Source of the DNA: JAPPHA01 sp965220985
GTDB taxonomy: Bacteria; Pseudomonadota; Alphaproteobacteria; Rhodobacterales; Rhodobacteraceae
Length of the DNA stretch: 64,000 bases
Reading direction: 5' to 3'
Assembly (NCBI GenBank): GCA_965220985.1
Contig: OZ244854.1
Location: 3,472,001 to 3,536,000 of the forward strand
Below are positions 1 to 9,943 of the stretch, in pieces. The notes beneath the pieces are model-generated. The model made no database searches, had not been told where the DNA came from, and worked only from the letters and a program-made list of their open reading frames with translations. Position numbers and translations under genes: made by a program. The first letter of the stretch is position 1. Each line of letters begins with the position of its first letter.

Positions 1-22
1 GCCCCGGGCGTTGCTGGCGCAT
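1..22 (-). CDS. Possible 5' end of the gene downstream of the M23 peptidase (7 codons)
   Basis: An ATG on the minus strand at position 22, nine bases beyond the stop codon of the M23 peptidase gene, opens a frame that reads MRQQRPG and leaves the window. In many alphaproteobacteria a bactofilin gene directly follows an M23 peptidase of this type, so that is a reasonable guess, but seven residues cannot identify it. Confidence 0.25.
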
Positions 23-30
23 TGCTCTTT

Positions 31-1347
31 CTAGAAAACATTTCGTCCTGCCTCCAGGTATTTTTTTGGATCTTTCGGGGTGCCGTTCACACGCACTTCA
101 TAGTGAAGATGCGTCCCGGTGCTGCGTCCCGAATTACCCATATCACCGATTCGTTCACCACGCGAGACCATTTGCCCAACCCTCACGTGAATTTTCTTGA
201 GGTGTCCGTAGACCGTTTCGAAACCGTGAATGTGCCTGACCCTGATCATGCGTCCGAAACCGCTGTTCCATCCGGCAAAAACGACTTTTCCATCCGCAGT
301 GGCATAAATGGGCGCGCCCGATCGGGCGACCATGTCCACGCCTTGATGCTGCCTGATCTGTTTCGTGAACGGGTCTTTTCGCAATCCGAAGTTGCTCGAA
401 TACCGATATCTGCCCGAGACGGGCATGGAGATCGGGATCTTCTGCAATGCGAGGCCGGTGAAATGAACCCGATCAAGCCGTTCGACCAGAATTCGGATGC
501 GATTCGCGTGGGGGCCGTCGGACAATGTCTGCTCGATGCTCGACAAGGGTCCGCCACCGCCTCCGGCGTTCGAGAACCGTCGCCTCACCGTGTCGAGCAG
601 ACTGTCGACTTCGACGCCGGACCGTTCCAGCGCCTTGTTCATCGGGACAAGCGCCAGTTCTACGGCACCCTCGATATTGCGGAAGATGAAGTCGTAATGA
701 CCCTCCTGCAACTTGAAATCGTGCTGCAGTCCTTCGACCTGCTGCTGGAGATCAGCAATCGTCGCCGCTCTGGTATCAAGCTGCTTCAACGCTATGTCGA
801 GCGTCCGCTCGACGGCATCCTGGAACTGCTCGGCACTCAATTGCTCGTCGACGCGGCTCGACAGTTGGTCCACCTGCGCGGTGAGGCGCTCGACTTCCGA
901 TTGCAGACCGTTGCGCTCGAGGGTCAGCCCCGCGAGGCGTTCTTCGAGGACGGCAACATTGCGTTCGAGTTCGGTCTGACGCGCGAGAGCCTGAAGGTGA
1001 GCGCCTTTTTCGGCGCCGAGCTGCTGAACGACCTGTCGTTTCCGTTCGTTGTTCGCAGATGCGGACGCCATCAGCTGTTCGCTGTTCGACGCGAGCTCGC
1101 CTATCCGTTCCTGGTAGGTCGCGTGAACGACCTCGTCCTTTGCCTCGATCGAGTTTCGAATGCTGTACTCGATTCCGACGATTGCCGACAGCGACAAGAC
1201 ATAGAGAAACGCCGCCATGCCGCACAAAGCAACGACGGCCTGAACCCGCGGCGTGATGTGAATGTAGCGAACGGTCTCGCCCGTTTCCACCCGGATGGAA
1301 CGCTGTGGAAACAGTTTGTCTGCAGCAATTCGCCTCAAGGACATCAT
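31..1347 (-). CDS. M23 family metallopeptidase with coiled coil (LytM-type)
   Basis: A 438-residue envelope protein. Residues about 35-60 form one hydrophobic segment, probably a signal anchor. Residues about 70-220 are a long Glu/Gln/Leu-rich coiled coil. Residues about 315-430 are the LytM/M23 zinc endopeptidase domain, with HQGVD (zinc His and Asp) and HLHYEV near the end (the HxH ligand). The family cuts peptidoglycan cross-links, or activates amidases when degenerate; here the visible ligands are intact, so activity is likely. Two adjacent ATG codons could start it. It diverges from the AsmA-like gene across about 0.5 kb, and a further minus-strand gene seems to begin just beyond its stop. 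Confidence 0.85.
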   Translation of the reverse strand: MMSLRRIAADKLFPQRSIRVETGETVRYIHITPRVQAVVALCGMAAFLYVLSLSAIVGIEYSIRNSIEAKDEVVHATYQERIGELASNSEQLMASASANNERKRQVVQQLGAEKGAHLQALARQTELERNVAVLEERLAGLTLERNGLQSEVERLTAQVDQLSSRVDEQLSAEQFQDAVERTLDIALKQLDTRAATIADLQQQVEGLQHDFKLQEGHYDFIFRNIEGAVELALVPMNKALERSGVEVDSLLDTVRRRFSNAGGGGGPLSSIEQTLSDGPHANRIRILVERLDRVHFTGLALQKIPISMPVSGRYRYSSNFGLRKDPFTKQIRQHQGVDMVARSGAPIYATADGKVVFAGWNSGFGRMIRVRHIHGFETVYGHLKKIHVRVGQMVSRGERIGDMGNSGRSTGTHLHYEVRVNGTPKDPKKYLEAGRNVF

Positions 1348-1862
1348 CAGGACGGCTTGAACTTCATCAGGTGGATCCTCAAAAAACCCATGACGCTTGC
1401 CACCTTACGATGGCAGCAGCACAATTGGTCTTTAGCCGATATCACGGAAAGTTTCAAATTGTTCCAGTCAATCATGAAAGATTGGCGACATTTCGCCAAA
1501 CATGGGTGTCAGGGATGGTAGTGGCGTTGATTCGCCGCAGATCCACGTTCGAGCGCGACCTGTCAAAACCTGTTGCGACAGACCGCATGAACCGTCAACC
1601 CGATTGTGGCGAAGTTCGGCCAGAAATGAGGGCCGTCGCCTGCTGAATCCGTCATCGTCGTCGGCATGATCCTGCTCGATTGGTCGTGACCGCGCCATGC
1701 CAGCACAGGTGATTTTTCTTCGGACGCGTGAATGGTCGATTTTCGCCGAGCGTGGAACTGTGCTAGTCAGTCCTTCAGCCAAATGCCCACCATTTTGCCT
1801 CATGATCGGTGTCGTTTCGGTTGTCAGGGAATTCGGGAACGAATGCACGAGGATTTGTCTCG
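1348..1862. other. Intergenic region between divergent genes
   Basis: About 515 bases separate the starts of the M23 peptidase and the AsmA-like gene. Both promoters should lie here. I found no convincing RNA gene, long repeat or conserved coding frame. A minus-strand frame at 1468-1848 is rich in Pro, Arg and Ser without recognisable motifs, and I treat it as spurious. Confidence 0.5.
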
Positions 1863-4800
1863 ATGAGATTTGCGATCAGAATGTTCCTTCGCGCGGTCGC
1901 GTTCCTGATCGGGACAGTTACCGCTGCCGTCATTCTCGTCGCCCTGTTCGCAATCGTCGTGAGTGACATCGAGTTCGAGAACACAGGTCTTCAGAAAGTG
2001 GCCGAGCAACGGCTCGAGGAGGTTTTCGGCGCTGACACCATCGCGGTCGAATCGGCTTCCATCGGTCTCGGAAGACAAGGGCTCAATTTGACCACGTCAT
2101 TTCGCTATCGCCGTGAAGACGGCAGCGAGATCGTATTTCCAGTCGTCAAATCGACTCTTTCCCTCAGCGGTCTGCTGACGGGATCGGTCCGCCTGAAATC
2201 GCTGGACGTCGCTGGCCTCGAAATCAGCATCGTGGCCAGCGAGTCCGGGAGATTCGCATTGCCTCCGCAGTTTGCGAAAGACTTCAGCACGACGGCGAGT
2301 CCAGGAACACTCGTCGACGAGGTTCTCGCATCCAGCCCACTGGGCGGTCTCGCGCGCATCGCGCTCCGAGAGACCATGATCGTCCTGGAAAACCCGGATA
2401 CCGGCAAGAGACGCCGAATTTTCGTGCCCTTGGCGAATCTTTTGCGTTCCGACGATCGGATCGGACTGAGGGCTCGCGTGAGACACCGGTCCGAAACCCC
2501 AGAACAGGACCTCGAAATGGACATTTCCGTGACAAGAGTTGTCAGTTCTGGAACATTGGAAGTTGAGGCGCGCGTTCACGCACCCGATGGCGACGCGATT
2601 CAGCAAGGAGAAGCCGTCGGTGCCGCAGCCTTGGGTCAACTCGGTCTGCTGCCGGTGTCATCGAACCTTGTTTTTCCGGACCCCAGCCCGGATGTCGTTC
2701 GCTCGGTCGACTCGACACGACCCGAATTTCCGTTCGATCTCTATGCGACCACCGAAAAAGGAGAGATCGAGGCGACCGGCGTCGTGACGTTCGAGGTCAA
2801 CGCAGACACAGGTGAAGTCGGTTCGATCGGTCTCAAGCTTCCGACACTGTCTGCAGTCGTGAATTCGCCTCGCGAGCCGGCAGGCCTGTTCGAAATCGAG
2901 AAGGGGGGGCTGGATCTGATCCTGTTCCCCGCGTCACGACGAATCGAATTGAACCGCGCCTGGATTTCCGACGACGAGTCATTGCTGCAGACAAACGGGT
3001 GGCTCGACTTCACTTCTCGGACTCCGAGAGCGCGCTTCAGAGTCGATGCGGATCGCATTTCTGCAGACCGCGCCTCGCGCCACTGGCCCGACGGCATCGC
3101 CAGCGGCGCCAGGAACTGGATGGACACGAACCTGTCTGCCGGTGATGCCCTTGATGTTGCAGGCGACGTCTCGCTCGGTGACAACGGTCTCGAGTTCGAT
3201 TTCCGGTTCGACTTTGACGATGCCGAGTTCTCGATCCTGCGCGGCCTTCCACACGTGAGAGCAGGCGCCGGTTCGGCCAGGCTCGTGAACAATTCGCTGA
3301 CGATCGCGTTCGATTCGGGCTCGCTTGGCGATCCCGACTTCGAACACGCGGACATTTCCGGATCGAGGCTTGAAATCAGGTCGCGGTCCGGATCGAGGCC
3401 AACGGCTCGAATTGCTTTGAAATCAAGCAGTTCCGTCGGTTTCTTGCTGCGGAATGTCGACTTCGAGGCAATCGGCGTTCCGCAGGCCAATCTCCTTGCG
3501 ACCGACAAGGTCTCCGGTGATGCCAGAATATCGGGATCGATCACTCTTCCCCTTGGCCAAACAGGACGCGAAGACGTCACATATGCGGTCAACACGCGCC
3601 TAAGCGACCTTCGCCTTCAGTTGCCTCCAATTCCGGGCATGGCCGACTTGCCCGTGTCGGACGAAATCGAGTCCGAGAGTCTCGTGATCAGATCCGACAA
3701 CCGCGGCACGTCGATCTCGGGGCCGATCGTGGCTGGCGACCTTGGCGGAGACCTGTCGTGGACGATGAAGAACGACAAGAGTCAGCCCGATTCCAATCTG
3801 ATGGCGATCGATCTCGACCTCGATACGAAACATTTTGGATCGGTCGGCCTCGGTTTCCTGGAAGGCAACGTTTCGGGCCTCCCCAGGATGAGGGTCGAGG
3901 TCGACCTTGACGCCCCGGACGGCAGGACGGTGACAGTGACGTCGCCGCTCGAAGGACTTTCGATGTCGTTTCCCGAGTTGGGCTGGGAAAAGCCGGCGTC
4001 CGAAAAAGCCTGGCTGGTCGTGGTCGTGAATCTCGATGCGGACGACATCGACTACAAGGTCAGGTTCGCTGCGCGGGGCTTGGCCTTCGAGACGGTCCTT
4101 CGACCCGGCGGCGGTGCCGCTGGCGTGCGGCTGGACAATTTCGAACTTGGGAAGTGGCTGACGACATCCGTGATCATTCTGCACGACTCCGGCGGAATTC
4201 GCGAAATCGTGCTGGACGGCGGAACGCTCGACATGAGCGAGGCGCAGTTCAAGGGGGGCGTTGGGAGCGGGCAACCTGTTGTTCTGGCCGTTGAACTGGA
4301 CAATGTGCTGGTCAGCGACCGCATCAACCTGACCGAAGTTTCGGGACGACTCGAACCGATTGAAGGCAAACCGGCCGAGTTCACGGCGCTGGTCAACGGT
4401 TCGGTACCGATTTCGGGCACGCTTTTGTCACGGCCCGTCGGGCAGAAAATCACGATCAGGACCGAAGACGCTGGCGAACTGCTGCGTCAGACCGGTTATT
4501 TCAAATCCGCGATTGGCGGCACGATGAATGTCGAGGTCACGACCCAAAGTGAAAGTCCGAACATCGATTTGGTTTTTTCGATCAGGTCCACTCGCGTGCG
4601 CGACGCGCCGACGCTTGCTGCCGTGCTCAACGCAATCAGTGTCGTGGGGCTGCTGCAGCAACTGGCAGGACCGGGCCTGAGGTTCTCTTCGGTCAAGGGA
4701 AAGGCGCAAATCAAGCCGAATCTTGTGTCGATCTCGGGCCTGAGTGGGGTCGGTTCGTCGATAGCCATCTCGCTCGATGGCTGGTACCGACCGGAGTCCC

Positions 4801-5054
4801 GCGAGGTCAACTTCGTCGGCGTGGTGTCGCCTGTAAATCTTGTCACTGGCGTTCTTGAGACAACAGTCGGGAACATTCTGAAAATCCTGACCGGCCCGGG
4901 GCGCGGAGACAAGACCTTCGGTTTCAACTACAAGATCCGCGGGCATGCTGACGACCCGGCGATCGACATCAATCCGCTGTCAATCCTCACGCCGGGAAGA
5001 TTCAGGGAAATCTTCGGTTCCGAGATTCCAGAGCCGCCACCGGACGCGAATTGA
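1863..5054 (+). CDS. AsmA-like / DUF3971 (YhdP-type) envelope protein
   Basis: A protein of about 1063 residues with one N-terminal transmembrane segment (residues about 6-30) followed by a very long beta-rich, repeat-like region typical of DUF3971/AsmA proteins. That group forms bridge-like lipid conduits between inner and outer membranes (YhdP, TamB and relatives). The C-terminal third, with alternating polar and hydrophobic strands, fits the AsmA-like C domain. I place the start at ATG 1863, preceded by AGGA, rather than at the upstream in-frame GTG 1809, because the membrane segment then begins at once. Family assignment is from architecture and composition, so the lipid-transfer role is inferred. 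Confidence 0.75.
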   Translation: MRFAIRMFLRAVAFLIGTVTAAVILVALFAIVVSDIEFENTGLQKVAEQRLEEVFGADTIAVESASIGLGRQGLNLTTSFRYRREDGSEIVFPVVKSTLSLSGLLTGSVRLKSLDVAGLEISIVASESGRFALPPQFAKDFSTTASPGTLVDEVLASSPLGGLARIALRETMIVLENPDTGKRRRIFVPLANLLRSDDRIGLRARVRHRSETPEQDLEMDISVTRVVSSGTLEVEARVHAPDGDAIQQGEAVGAAALGQLGLLPVSSNLVFPDPSPDVVRSVDSTRPEFPFDLYATTEKGEIEATGVVTFEVNADTGEVGSIGLKLPTLSAVVNSPREPAGLFEIEKGGLDLILFPASRRIELNRAWISDDESLLQTNGWLDFTSRTPRARFRVDADRISADRASRHWPDGIASGARNWMDTNLSAGDALDVAGDVSLGDNGLEFDFRFDFDDAEFSILRGLPHVRAGAGSARLVNNSLTIAFDSGSLGDPDFEHADISGSRLEIRSRSGSRPTARIALKSSSSVGFLLRNVDFEAIGVPQANLLATDKVSGDARISGSITLPLGQTGREDVTYAVNTRLSDLRLQLPPIPGMADLPVSDEIESESLVIRSDNRGTSISGPIVAGDLGGDLSWTMKNDKSQPDSNLMAIDLDLDTKHFGSVGLGFLEGNVSGLPRMRVEVDLDAPDGRTVTVTSPLEGLSMSFPELGWEKPASEKAWLVVVVNLDADDIDYKVRFAARGLAFETVLRPGGGAAGVRLDNFELGKWLTTSVIILHDSGGIREIVLDGGTLDMSEAQFKGGVGSGQPVVLAVELDNVLVSDRINLTEVSGRLEPIEGKPAEFTALVNGSVPISGTLLSRPVGQKITIRTEDAGELLRQTGYFKSAIGGTMNVEVTTQSESPNIDLVFSIRSTRVRDAPTLAAVLNAISVVGLLQQLAGPGLRFSSVKGKAQIKPNLVSISGLSGVGSSIAISLDGWYRPESREVNFVGVVSPVNLVTGVLETTVGNILKILTGPGRGDKTFGFNYKIRGHADDPAIDINPLSILTPGRFREIFGSEIPEPPPDAN

Positions 5055-5117
5055 CGGGCCGTTCGCTGCCCGACCTATGTGACCATGATCCACGATCCCG
5101 ACCAGACTGGGGACATT

Positions 5118-6197
5118 GTGCCCGACTATCATTTCGACCTGCCTGATGAGCGAATTGCCCTGCGGCCGGCGAAGCCTCGATCATCTGCCCGACTGCTGGT
5201 TGCGACGCCTGCATCGATCACTGATTCGAGGTTTTTCGATCTCGCCTCTCACCTCAAGGCAGATGACCGGCTTGTATTCAATGACACCCAGGTCATTCCG
5301 GCGCGTCTTCACGGTTTCAGAACCCGACAAACATCCAACGGCGTGACAAGATCGGCGGTGGAGGCGATGCTTGGCTCGCATGAACCCGATGGCACCTGGA
5401 AAGTTCTGTTGCGTCCGGGCCGAAAGACGCGAATCGGCGATCAATTGTCTTTCGGCGGTCGACTGAACGCGGAGGTCGTGTCGAAGGACCACGGCGGCGC
5501 GCGAATCAGATTCAGCGAAACAGGCCCTGAATTCATGTCGCTCCTGCATGAAATCGGGCAGGTTCCGTTGCCGCCCTACATTGCAAAGCGCAGGCCTGCC
5601 GATGATCGGGATGTCGAGGATTATCAAACCGTTTTTGCACGAACGCCGGGGGCTGCTGCGGCACCGACCGCTTCATTGCATTTCGATCGCGGTGTTCTCG
5701 ACGGGCTTCGCGCCAAGGGGATCGACATGTCGTGGATTACCCTGCATGTCGGCTTTGGAACATTTCTTGGTCCCAAGGCCGACGAGGTGACAGGCGACCG
5801 CCTGCATGCCGAGTGGGGATCGATCTCGGAGGCGACGGCATGCGAGATCAACCGGACGCGCAGCAAAGGCGGACGCATCATCCCGGTTGGAACGACATCG
5901 TTGCGTCTTCTCGAGACTGCAGCCCGCGCCACATCCTGTCCGTCCCGGGATGTCGTTGCGTTGAGCGGGCAGACCGACATCTTCATCAAGCCGGGATTCG
6001 AATTCAGGGTGGCGGATGCGTTGATCACCAACTTTCATCTCCCGAACTCCACGCTGATGATGCTGGTATGCGCATTCATGGGTGCCGATAGGATCCGCCA
6101 AGTGTATGAGCACGCCATTCGCAATGACTACCGATTCTATTCCTACGGGGACGGTTCATTGCTGGTTCCACGAATCAATGGACAGAATGCGACGTGA
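5118..6197 (+). CDS. queA: S-adenosylmethionine:tRNA ribosyltransferase-isomerase
   Basis: QueA moves the ribosyl part of SAM onto 7-aminomethyl-7-deazaguanine in tRNA, forming epoxyqueuosine, in the cytoplasm. The N-terminal block DYHFDLPDERIALRPA, the internal VGFGTFLGP, VGTTSLRLLE and the C-terminal ITNFHLPNSTLMMLV are hallmark QueA segments, and the roughly 359-residue length is normal. I prefer GTG 5118, with GGGGA four bases upstream, because it gives the usual short N-terminus; ATG 5085 is an alternative that adds eleven residues. It begins about 60 bases after the AsmA-like gene and may share its transcript. Confidence 0.95.
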   Translation: MPDYHFDLPDERIALRPAKPRSSARLLVATPASITDSRFFDLASHLKADDRLVFNDTQVIPARLHGFRTRQTSNGVTRSAVEAMLGSHEPDGTWKVLLRPGRKTRIGDQLSFGGRLNAEVVSKDHGGARIRFSETGPEFMSLLHEIGQVPLPPYIAKRRPADDRDVEDYQTVFARTPGAAAAPTASLHFDRGVLDGLRAKGIDMSWITLHVGFGTFLGPKADEVTGDRLHAEWGSISEATACEINRTRSKGGRIIPVGTTSLRLLETAARATSCPSRDVVALSGQTDIFIKPGFEFRVADALITNFHLPNSTLMMLVCAFMGADRIRQVYEHAIRNDYRFYSYGDGSLLVPRINGQNAT

Positions 6198-6279
6198 ACA
6201 GGTCGCGGATGTGCATTGCGGCGTCGGTTGCTCTGCTATCGGTGGGACATTCGGACATGAATGACGGGAATCCGAACAC

Positions 6280-7551
6280 ATGATTGGTGTCGTCAAGAAT
6301 GCCTGGGCACTGCTGCTCGGCATCCTTCTCCTGATGCTCGGGAATGGCCTCCAGGGAACGCTGCTTGGCGTCCGGGGGGACATCGAGGGATTTTCGACCA
6401 ACTCGATGGCCTGGGTCATGTCGGGATACTTCATCGGCCTTCTCGGGGGCGCCAGGCTGGCCCCGGAGCTGATACGCAGGGTCGGGCATGTCCGCGTGTT
6501 CGCCGCATTGGCTTCATGCGTTTCCGCTTGTCTGATTCTGTATTCTGCCATTCTTTATCCATTAGCCTGGTTCGCCCTGCGGATTGCCGTCGGATTTTGC
6601 ATATCCGGCATCTATGTCGTTGCCGAGAGTTGGCTGAACGATACGGCGACCAACGAGAACCGAGGCCAGGCCCTCTCGGCCTACATCATCGTTCAGATGG
6701 TGGGCATTGTTGCAGCCCAGATGATTCTCAATGTGGCCGACCCGGCAGGGTACACCTTGTTCATTCTGATCTCGGTTCTGGTCTCGCTCGCGGTGACACC
6801 GATTCTCCTTTCGATCAATCCGGCGCCGGTTTTTCACACGACGAAGCCGATCACGCTCAGAAAACTGTTCGAGATTTCGCCCCTTGGCGTTGTCGGCATT
6901 TCGTTGCTTGGAGGGATTTTTGCGGCCACCTTTGCCATGGCAGCGGTGTTCGGAACCGAACGCGGCATGACGCCGAGAGACATCTCGATCTTTGTTGCAA
7001 CGATTTATGTCGGCGGTCTCCTTGTCCAGTATCCGATTGGCTGGCTGTCCGATCGCATGGACCGCCGCCGGCTGATCGTGATGGTGACGGCATTTGGCGC
7101 TGCAGTCGCTCTCTCGGGCGTGTTCTTTTCCGACAGCTACGTTTTCCTTCTCGCGATTGCCTTCGTCATCGGCGGCGTCACAAACCCGCTGTATTCGCTG
7201 CTGATCGCCTACACGAACGATTTTCTAGATCACGATGACATGGCGGCAGCGGCCGGCGGCATGATCCTGGCCAACAGCATCGGCGCGATTGCTGGTCCGA
7301 TGCTGATCGGTTGGCTGATGACGACATTCGGTGCAAACAGCTATTTTGCCTATGTTTCCGCTTTGCTCGCGCTCATGGCGAGCTATGCGATATACCGAAG
7401 CACAAGACGTCCATCGCCAAACGTCGATGAACAGACGAGTTACGCGCCGGTCGTGCCCACGGTGTCGCCTGTTGCAGTCGAAGTCGCTCAGGAGGTGGCG
7501 ATCGAGGCTGCGCAGGACGAACAGAGTGGCTCCGAGGAGGGTCCAACCTGA
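6280..7551 (+). CDS. MFS transporter (YcaD-like)
   Basis: A 423-residue polytopic membrane protein with about twelve hydrophobic segments and the two-bundle layout of the major facilitator superfamily. The motif-A-like loop WLSDRMDRRRLIV follows the middle of the protein, and GYFIGLLGGARLAPELIRRVG lies near the N-terminus. The sequence resembles the YcaD/COG0477 group often found in alphaproteobacteria; the substrate is unknown. The last 45 residues are a soluble Glu/Gln/Val-rich tail. It lies 82 bases after queA on the same strand. Confidence 0.85.
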   Translation: MIGVVKNAWALLLGILLLMLGNGLQGTLLGVRGDIEGFSTNSMAWVMSGYFIGLLGGARLAPELIRRVGHVRVFAALASCVSACLILYSAILYPLAWFALRIAVGFCISGIYVVAESWLNDTATNENRGQALSAYIIVQMVGIVAAQMILNVADPAGYTLFILISVLVSLAVTPILLSINPAPVFHTTKPITLRKLFEISPLGVVGISLLGGIFAATFAMAAVFGTERGMTPRDISIFVATIYVGGLLVQYPIGWLSDRMDRRRLIVMVTAFGAAVALSGVFFSDSYVFLLAIAFVIGGVTNPLYSLLIAYTNDFLDHDDMAAAAGGMILANSIGAIAGPMLIGWLMTTFGANSYFAYVSALLALMASYAIYRSTRRPSPNVDEQTSYAPVVPTVSPVAVEVAQEVAIEAAQDEQSGSEEGPT

Positions 7552-7701
7552 CCCGCGCCTGGTGCAGGGTGTCAATCGCAGTGACAACGGGTCGCATATC
7601 CAATAACGACACACCTGCGGCGTACTCGACGGGGGCGGGCGAGACCGCCGCGTGAATGACCGAACCCGCATGGCCCGCAACGAACAAGACAGGATCATGA
7701 C

Positions 7702-8286
7702 ATGACGAAATCTGCTCTCGACATCGTGACATTCTGGAAGGACGAAGTCGGTGTCCAGAAATGGTACATGGGTTCACCGGAACTTGACCAGGAGATCGTT
7801 GACCGCTTCATGGCGACCTACGAGGCCGCGCGAGACGGAAAGCTTGATCACTGGCAAGAGGAGGCGACGGGTTCGCTCGCGATGCTGCTGCTGCTCGACC
7901 AGTTTCCGCGAAACATGTTTCGAGGCGACCCGCGATCATTTGCCACTGACGCCAAGGCCAGGGATGTTGCTCGACATGCGATTGAGAGCGGCCAGGACCT
8001 TGAGGTTGAAGGCCTGATCCGCCAATTCTTCTATCTCCCCTTCGAGCATTCCGAGTCGCTTGCCGATCAGGACTACGGTTACGAAAAGTTCAGCACGAGC
8101 ATGCCGGACCTCGACCTCGGCTTGCTCCATGCCAGGTCTCATCGGGAGATCATCCGACGGTACGGCCGGTTTCCGTTTCGCAACGATGCGTTGGGACGGG
8201 AATCGACCGCGGAAGAAAAAGAGTTCATGGATGCCGGCGGTTACATGGCATTCACGGACAGGTTCGAGAAAACCGGCGACGAGTGA
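7702..8286 (+). CDS. DUF924 family protein
   Basis: A 194-residue soluble protein. The block LLLLDQFPRNMFRGDPRSFATD at about residues 55-76 and the later FFYLPFEHSE are the signature of DUF924, a TPR-like helical family with no established biochemical role. Downstream, RRYGRFPFRNDALGRES is also typical. ATG 7702 follows an AGGA about ten bases upstream. It is separated by 150 bases from the MFS gene and is probably transcribed on its own or with it. Function is not known. Confidence 0.88.
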   Translation: MTKSALDIVTFWKDEVGVQKWYMGSPELDQEIVDRFMATYEAARDGKLDHWQEEATGSLAMLLLLDQFPRNMFRGDPRSFATDAKARDVARHAIESGQDLEVEGLIRQFFYLPFEHSESLADQDYGYEKFSTSMPDLDLGLLHARSHREIIRRYGRFPFRNDALGRESTAEEKEFMDAGGYMAFTDRFEKTGDE

Positions 8287-8564
8287 ATGAAACAGGCTGT
8301 CGGTTTGGCAAATCGACAGGAATCCATCACGCATCGACACGTTGGCTCCGCAACGTAACGAGACAATCAAGCCGAGCTGGTCGCAAAGCCTCGATTGATC
8401 GCGTGGTTGCGACAGCACGAATTCAATTGGCTTGAGAAACGCGTTGCCGCAACTTGGCTGCCATTCTCACCGAATTGTGTCAGTCAGAGTGGTGGTTTGG
8501 TCGCGATGTGACGGGCCTTGCCGCCCGTCAAGCGATGAACGGTCAAGGCGGAGAAAACGGAATC

Positions 8565-9728
8565 TCAGCCGTGATCATCTCGCAATATCCATCCGCCACC
8601 CAGAACACGCGACCCTGTCGTCTCGTAGAACACGCAGGCCTGTCCAGGCGCCACGGCTTCTTCGGGCGACAGAACTTCAACGTTTGCCGAGGTCTCGGAC
8701 GTCGGGCGAACAACAGCCTGAACCGGCGGGCGGGTTGATCGAACACGGACTGACAGGTGCCACTCCGACTGATCACCGAAGTCGCCGTCACCAAGCCAGT
8801 TGATTTCGCCGATGTCGAACCGGTGTGAACTCAGCGCCTCGCGCGGGCCCACGACAACCTTGTGGTCTTCGGGATCGAGGCTGACCACGTAGAGAGGTTC
8901 ACCGCCGCCGATCCCGAGACCGCGCCGTTGCCCCACGGTGTAGTGAATGATTCCCTTGTGGGTTCCGAGCTTTCGCCCGTCGAGATGCACGATGTCGCCC
9001 GGAACTGCTGCCCCTGGCCGAAGTCGCTCGATCACCGAGGCGTAGGAGCCTCCCGCCACGAAACAGATGTCCTGGCTGTCGGGTTTCTGGGCAACCGCGA
9101 GACCGTAGCGCTCGGCAAGCTTGCGTGTTTCCGACTTTGACGCGAGGTCTCCGAGCGGAAACCGCAGGAAACGCAGCTGTTCGGGCGTCGTTGCGAACAG
9201 GAAATACGATTGGTCTCGCGACTCGTCGACCGCACAGTGCAGTTCTGGCGTTTCGTCGTGTTGCACGCGTCGGACATAGTGTCCGGTCGCCATGCAGTCG
9301 GCATCGATTTGACGTGCCGTTTCGAGCAGATCGCGAAACTTGACCCCTTGATTGCATCGAATGCAGGGGACCGGCGTCATGCCGGCAAGATAGCTGTCGA
9401 TGAAATGGTCGATCACGTCAACCTTGAAGCGGCTCTCGTAATCGAGGACATAGTGCGGAATCGCCAGCTTTTCGGCGACGCGGCGTGCGTCAGCAATGTC
9501 CCGTCCGGCGCAGCATGTTCCCGGACTCGACGTCGAAGCGCTGTGATCGCTGAGCTGCAGGGTCATGCCAACGACATCATAGCCTTCGGACACGAGCATG
9601 CCGGCGACCACGGAACTGTCCACGCCTCCCGACATGGCAACAAGCACCCGAGTTTCGGACGGACTCTTGGCGAGTCCAAGCGAGTTCTTCGGCGTTGAAC
9701 TCGATTTCGTTGCGTCGTTCATGTCCAT
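8565..9728 (-). CDS. mnmA: tRNA-specific 2-thiouridylase
   Basis: MnmA installs sulfur at position 2 of wobble uridine 34 in tRNA Lys, Glu and Gln. The PP-loop AMSGGVDSSV binds ATP; the two catalytic cysteines are seen in IRCNQGVKF and in SQDICFV; GHYVRR and the C-terminal beta-barrel are in place. Two ATGs at 9728 and 9722 are plausible starts; the frame stays open to a GTG at 9764, but the N-terminal 25 residues before the PP-loop are already a low-complexity extension. Its sulfur would come through cysteine desulfurases such as those encoded at about 38-45 kb. It converges with the DUF924 gene. Confidence 0.95.
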   Translation of the reverse strand: MDMNDATKSSSTPKNSLGLAKSPSETRVLVAMSGGVDSSVVAGMLVSEGYDVVGMTLQLSDHSASTSSPGTCCAGRDIADARRVAEKLAIPHYVLDYESRFKVDVIDHFIDSYLAGMTPVPCIRCNQGVKFRDLLETARQIDADCMATGHYVRRVQHDETPELHCAVDESRDQSYFLFATTPEQLRFLRFPLGDLASKSETRKLAERYGLAVAQKPDSQDICFVAGGSYASVIERLRPGAAVPGDIVHLDGRKLGTHKGIIHYTVGQRRGLGIGGGEPLYVVSLDPEDHKVVVGPREALSSHRFDIGEINWLGDGDFGDQSEWHLSVRVRSTRPPVQAVVRPTSETSANVEVLSPEEAVAPGQACVFYETTGSRVLGGGWILRDDHG

Positions 9729-9943
9729 CGTGCTCGCATATGTCACTCTCGCCGGGGAGTCCACGAATCAGGTTGGCAATCTGCAGGAGTAACCGGATCG
9801 AAAATCGCGCTTCCGCATCGGTGTTGCCAAGTTGGTCAGCAACATCAACTCGTGCCGCAATTTGCCGTCCTTCGACCGCAGGGAGATTTGACTTTTCGCT
9901 GTCGCCGAATCAACGACCGAGTTTCGAGGGTAACTCGGTACCA

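Noticed and set aside
22..1521. Long plus-strand open frame opposite the M23 peptidase
   Set aside because: It is the complement of a gene with clear M23 motifs and coiled-coil codon structure; its translation shows no family features.
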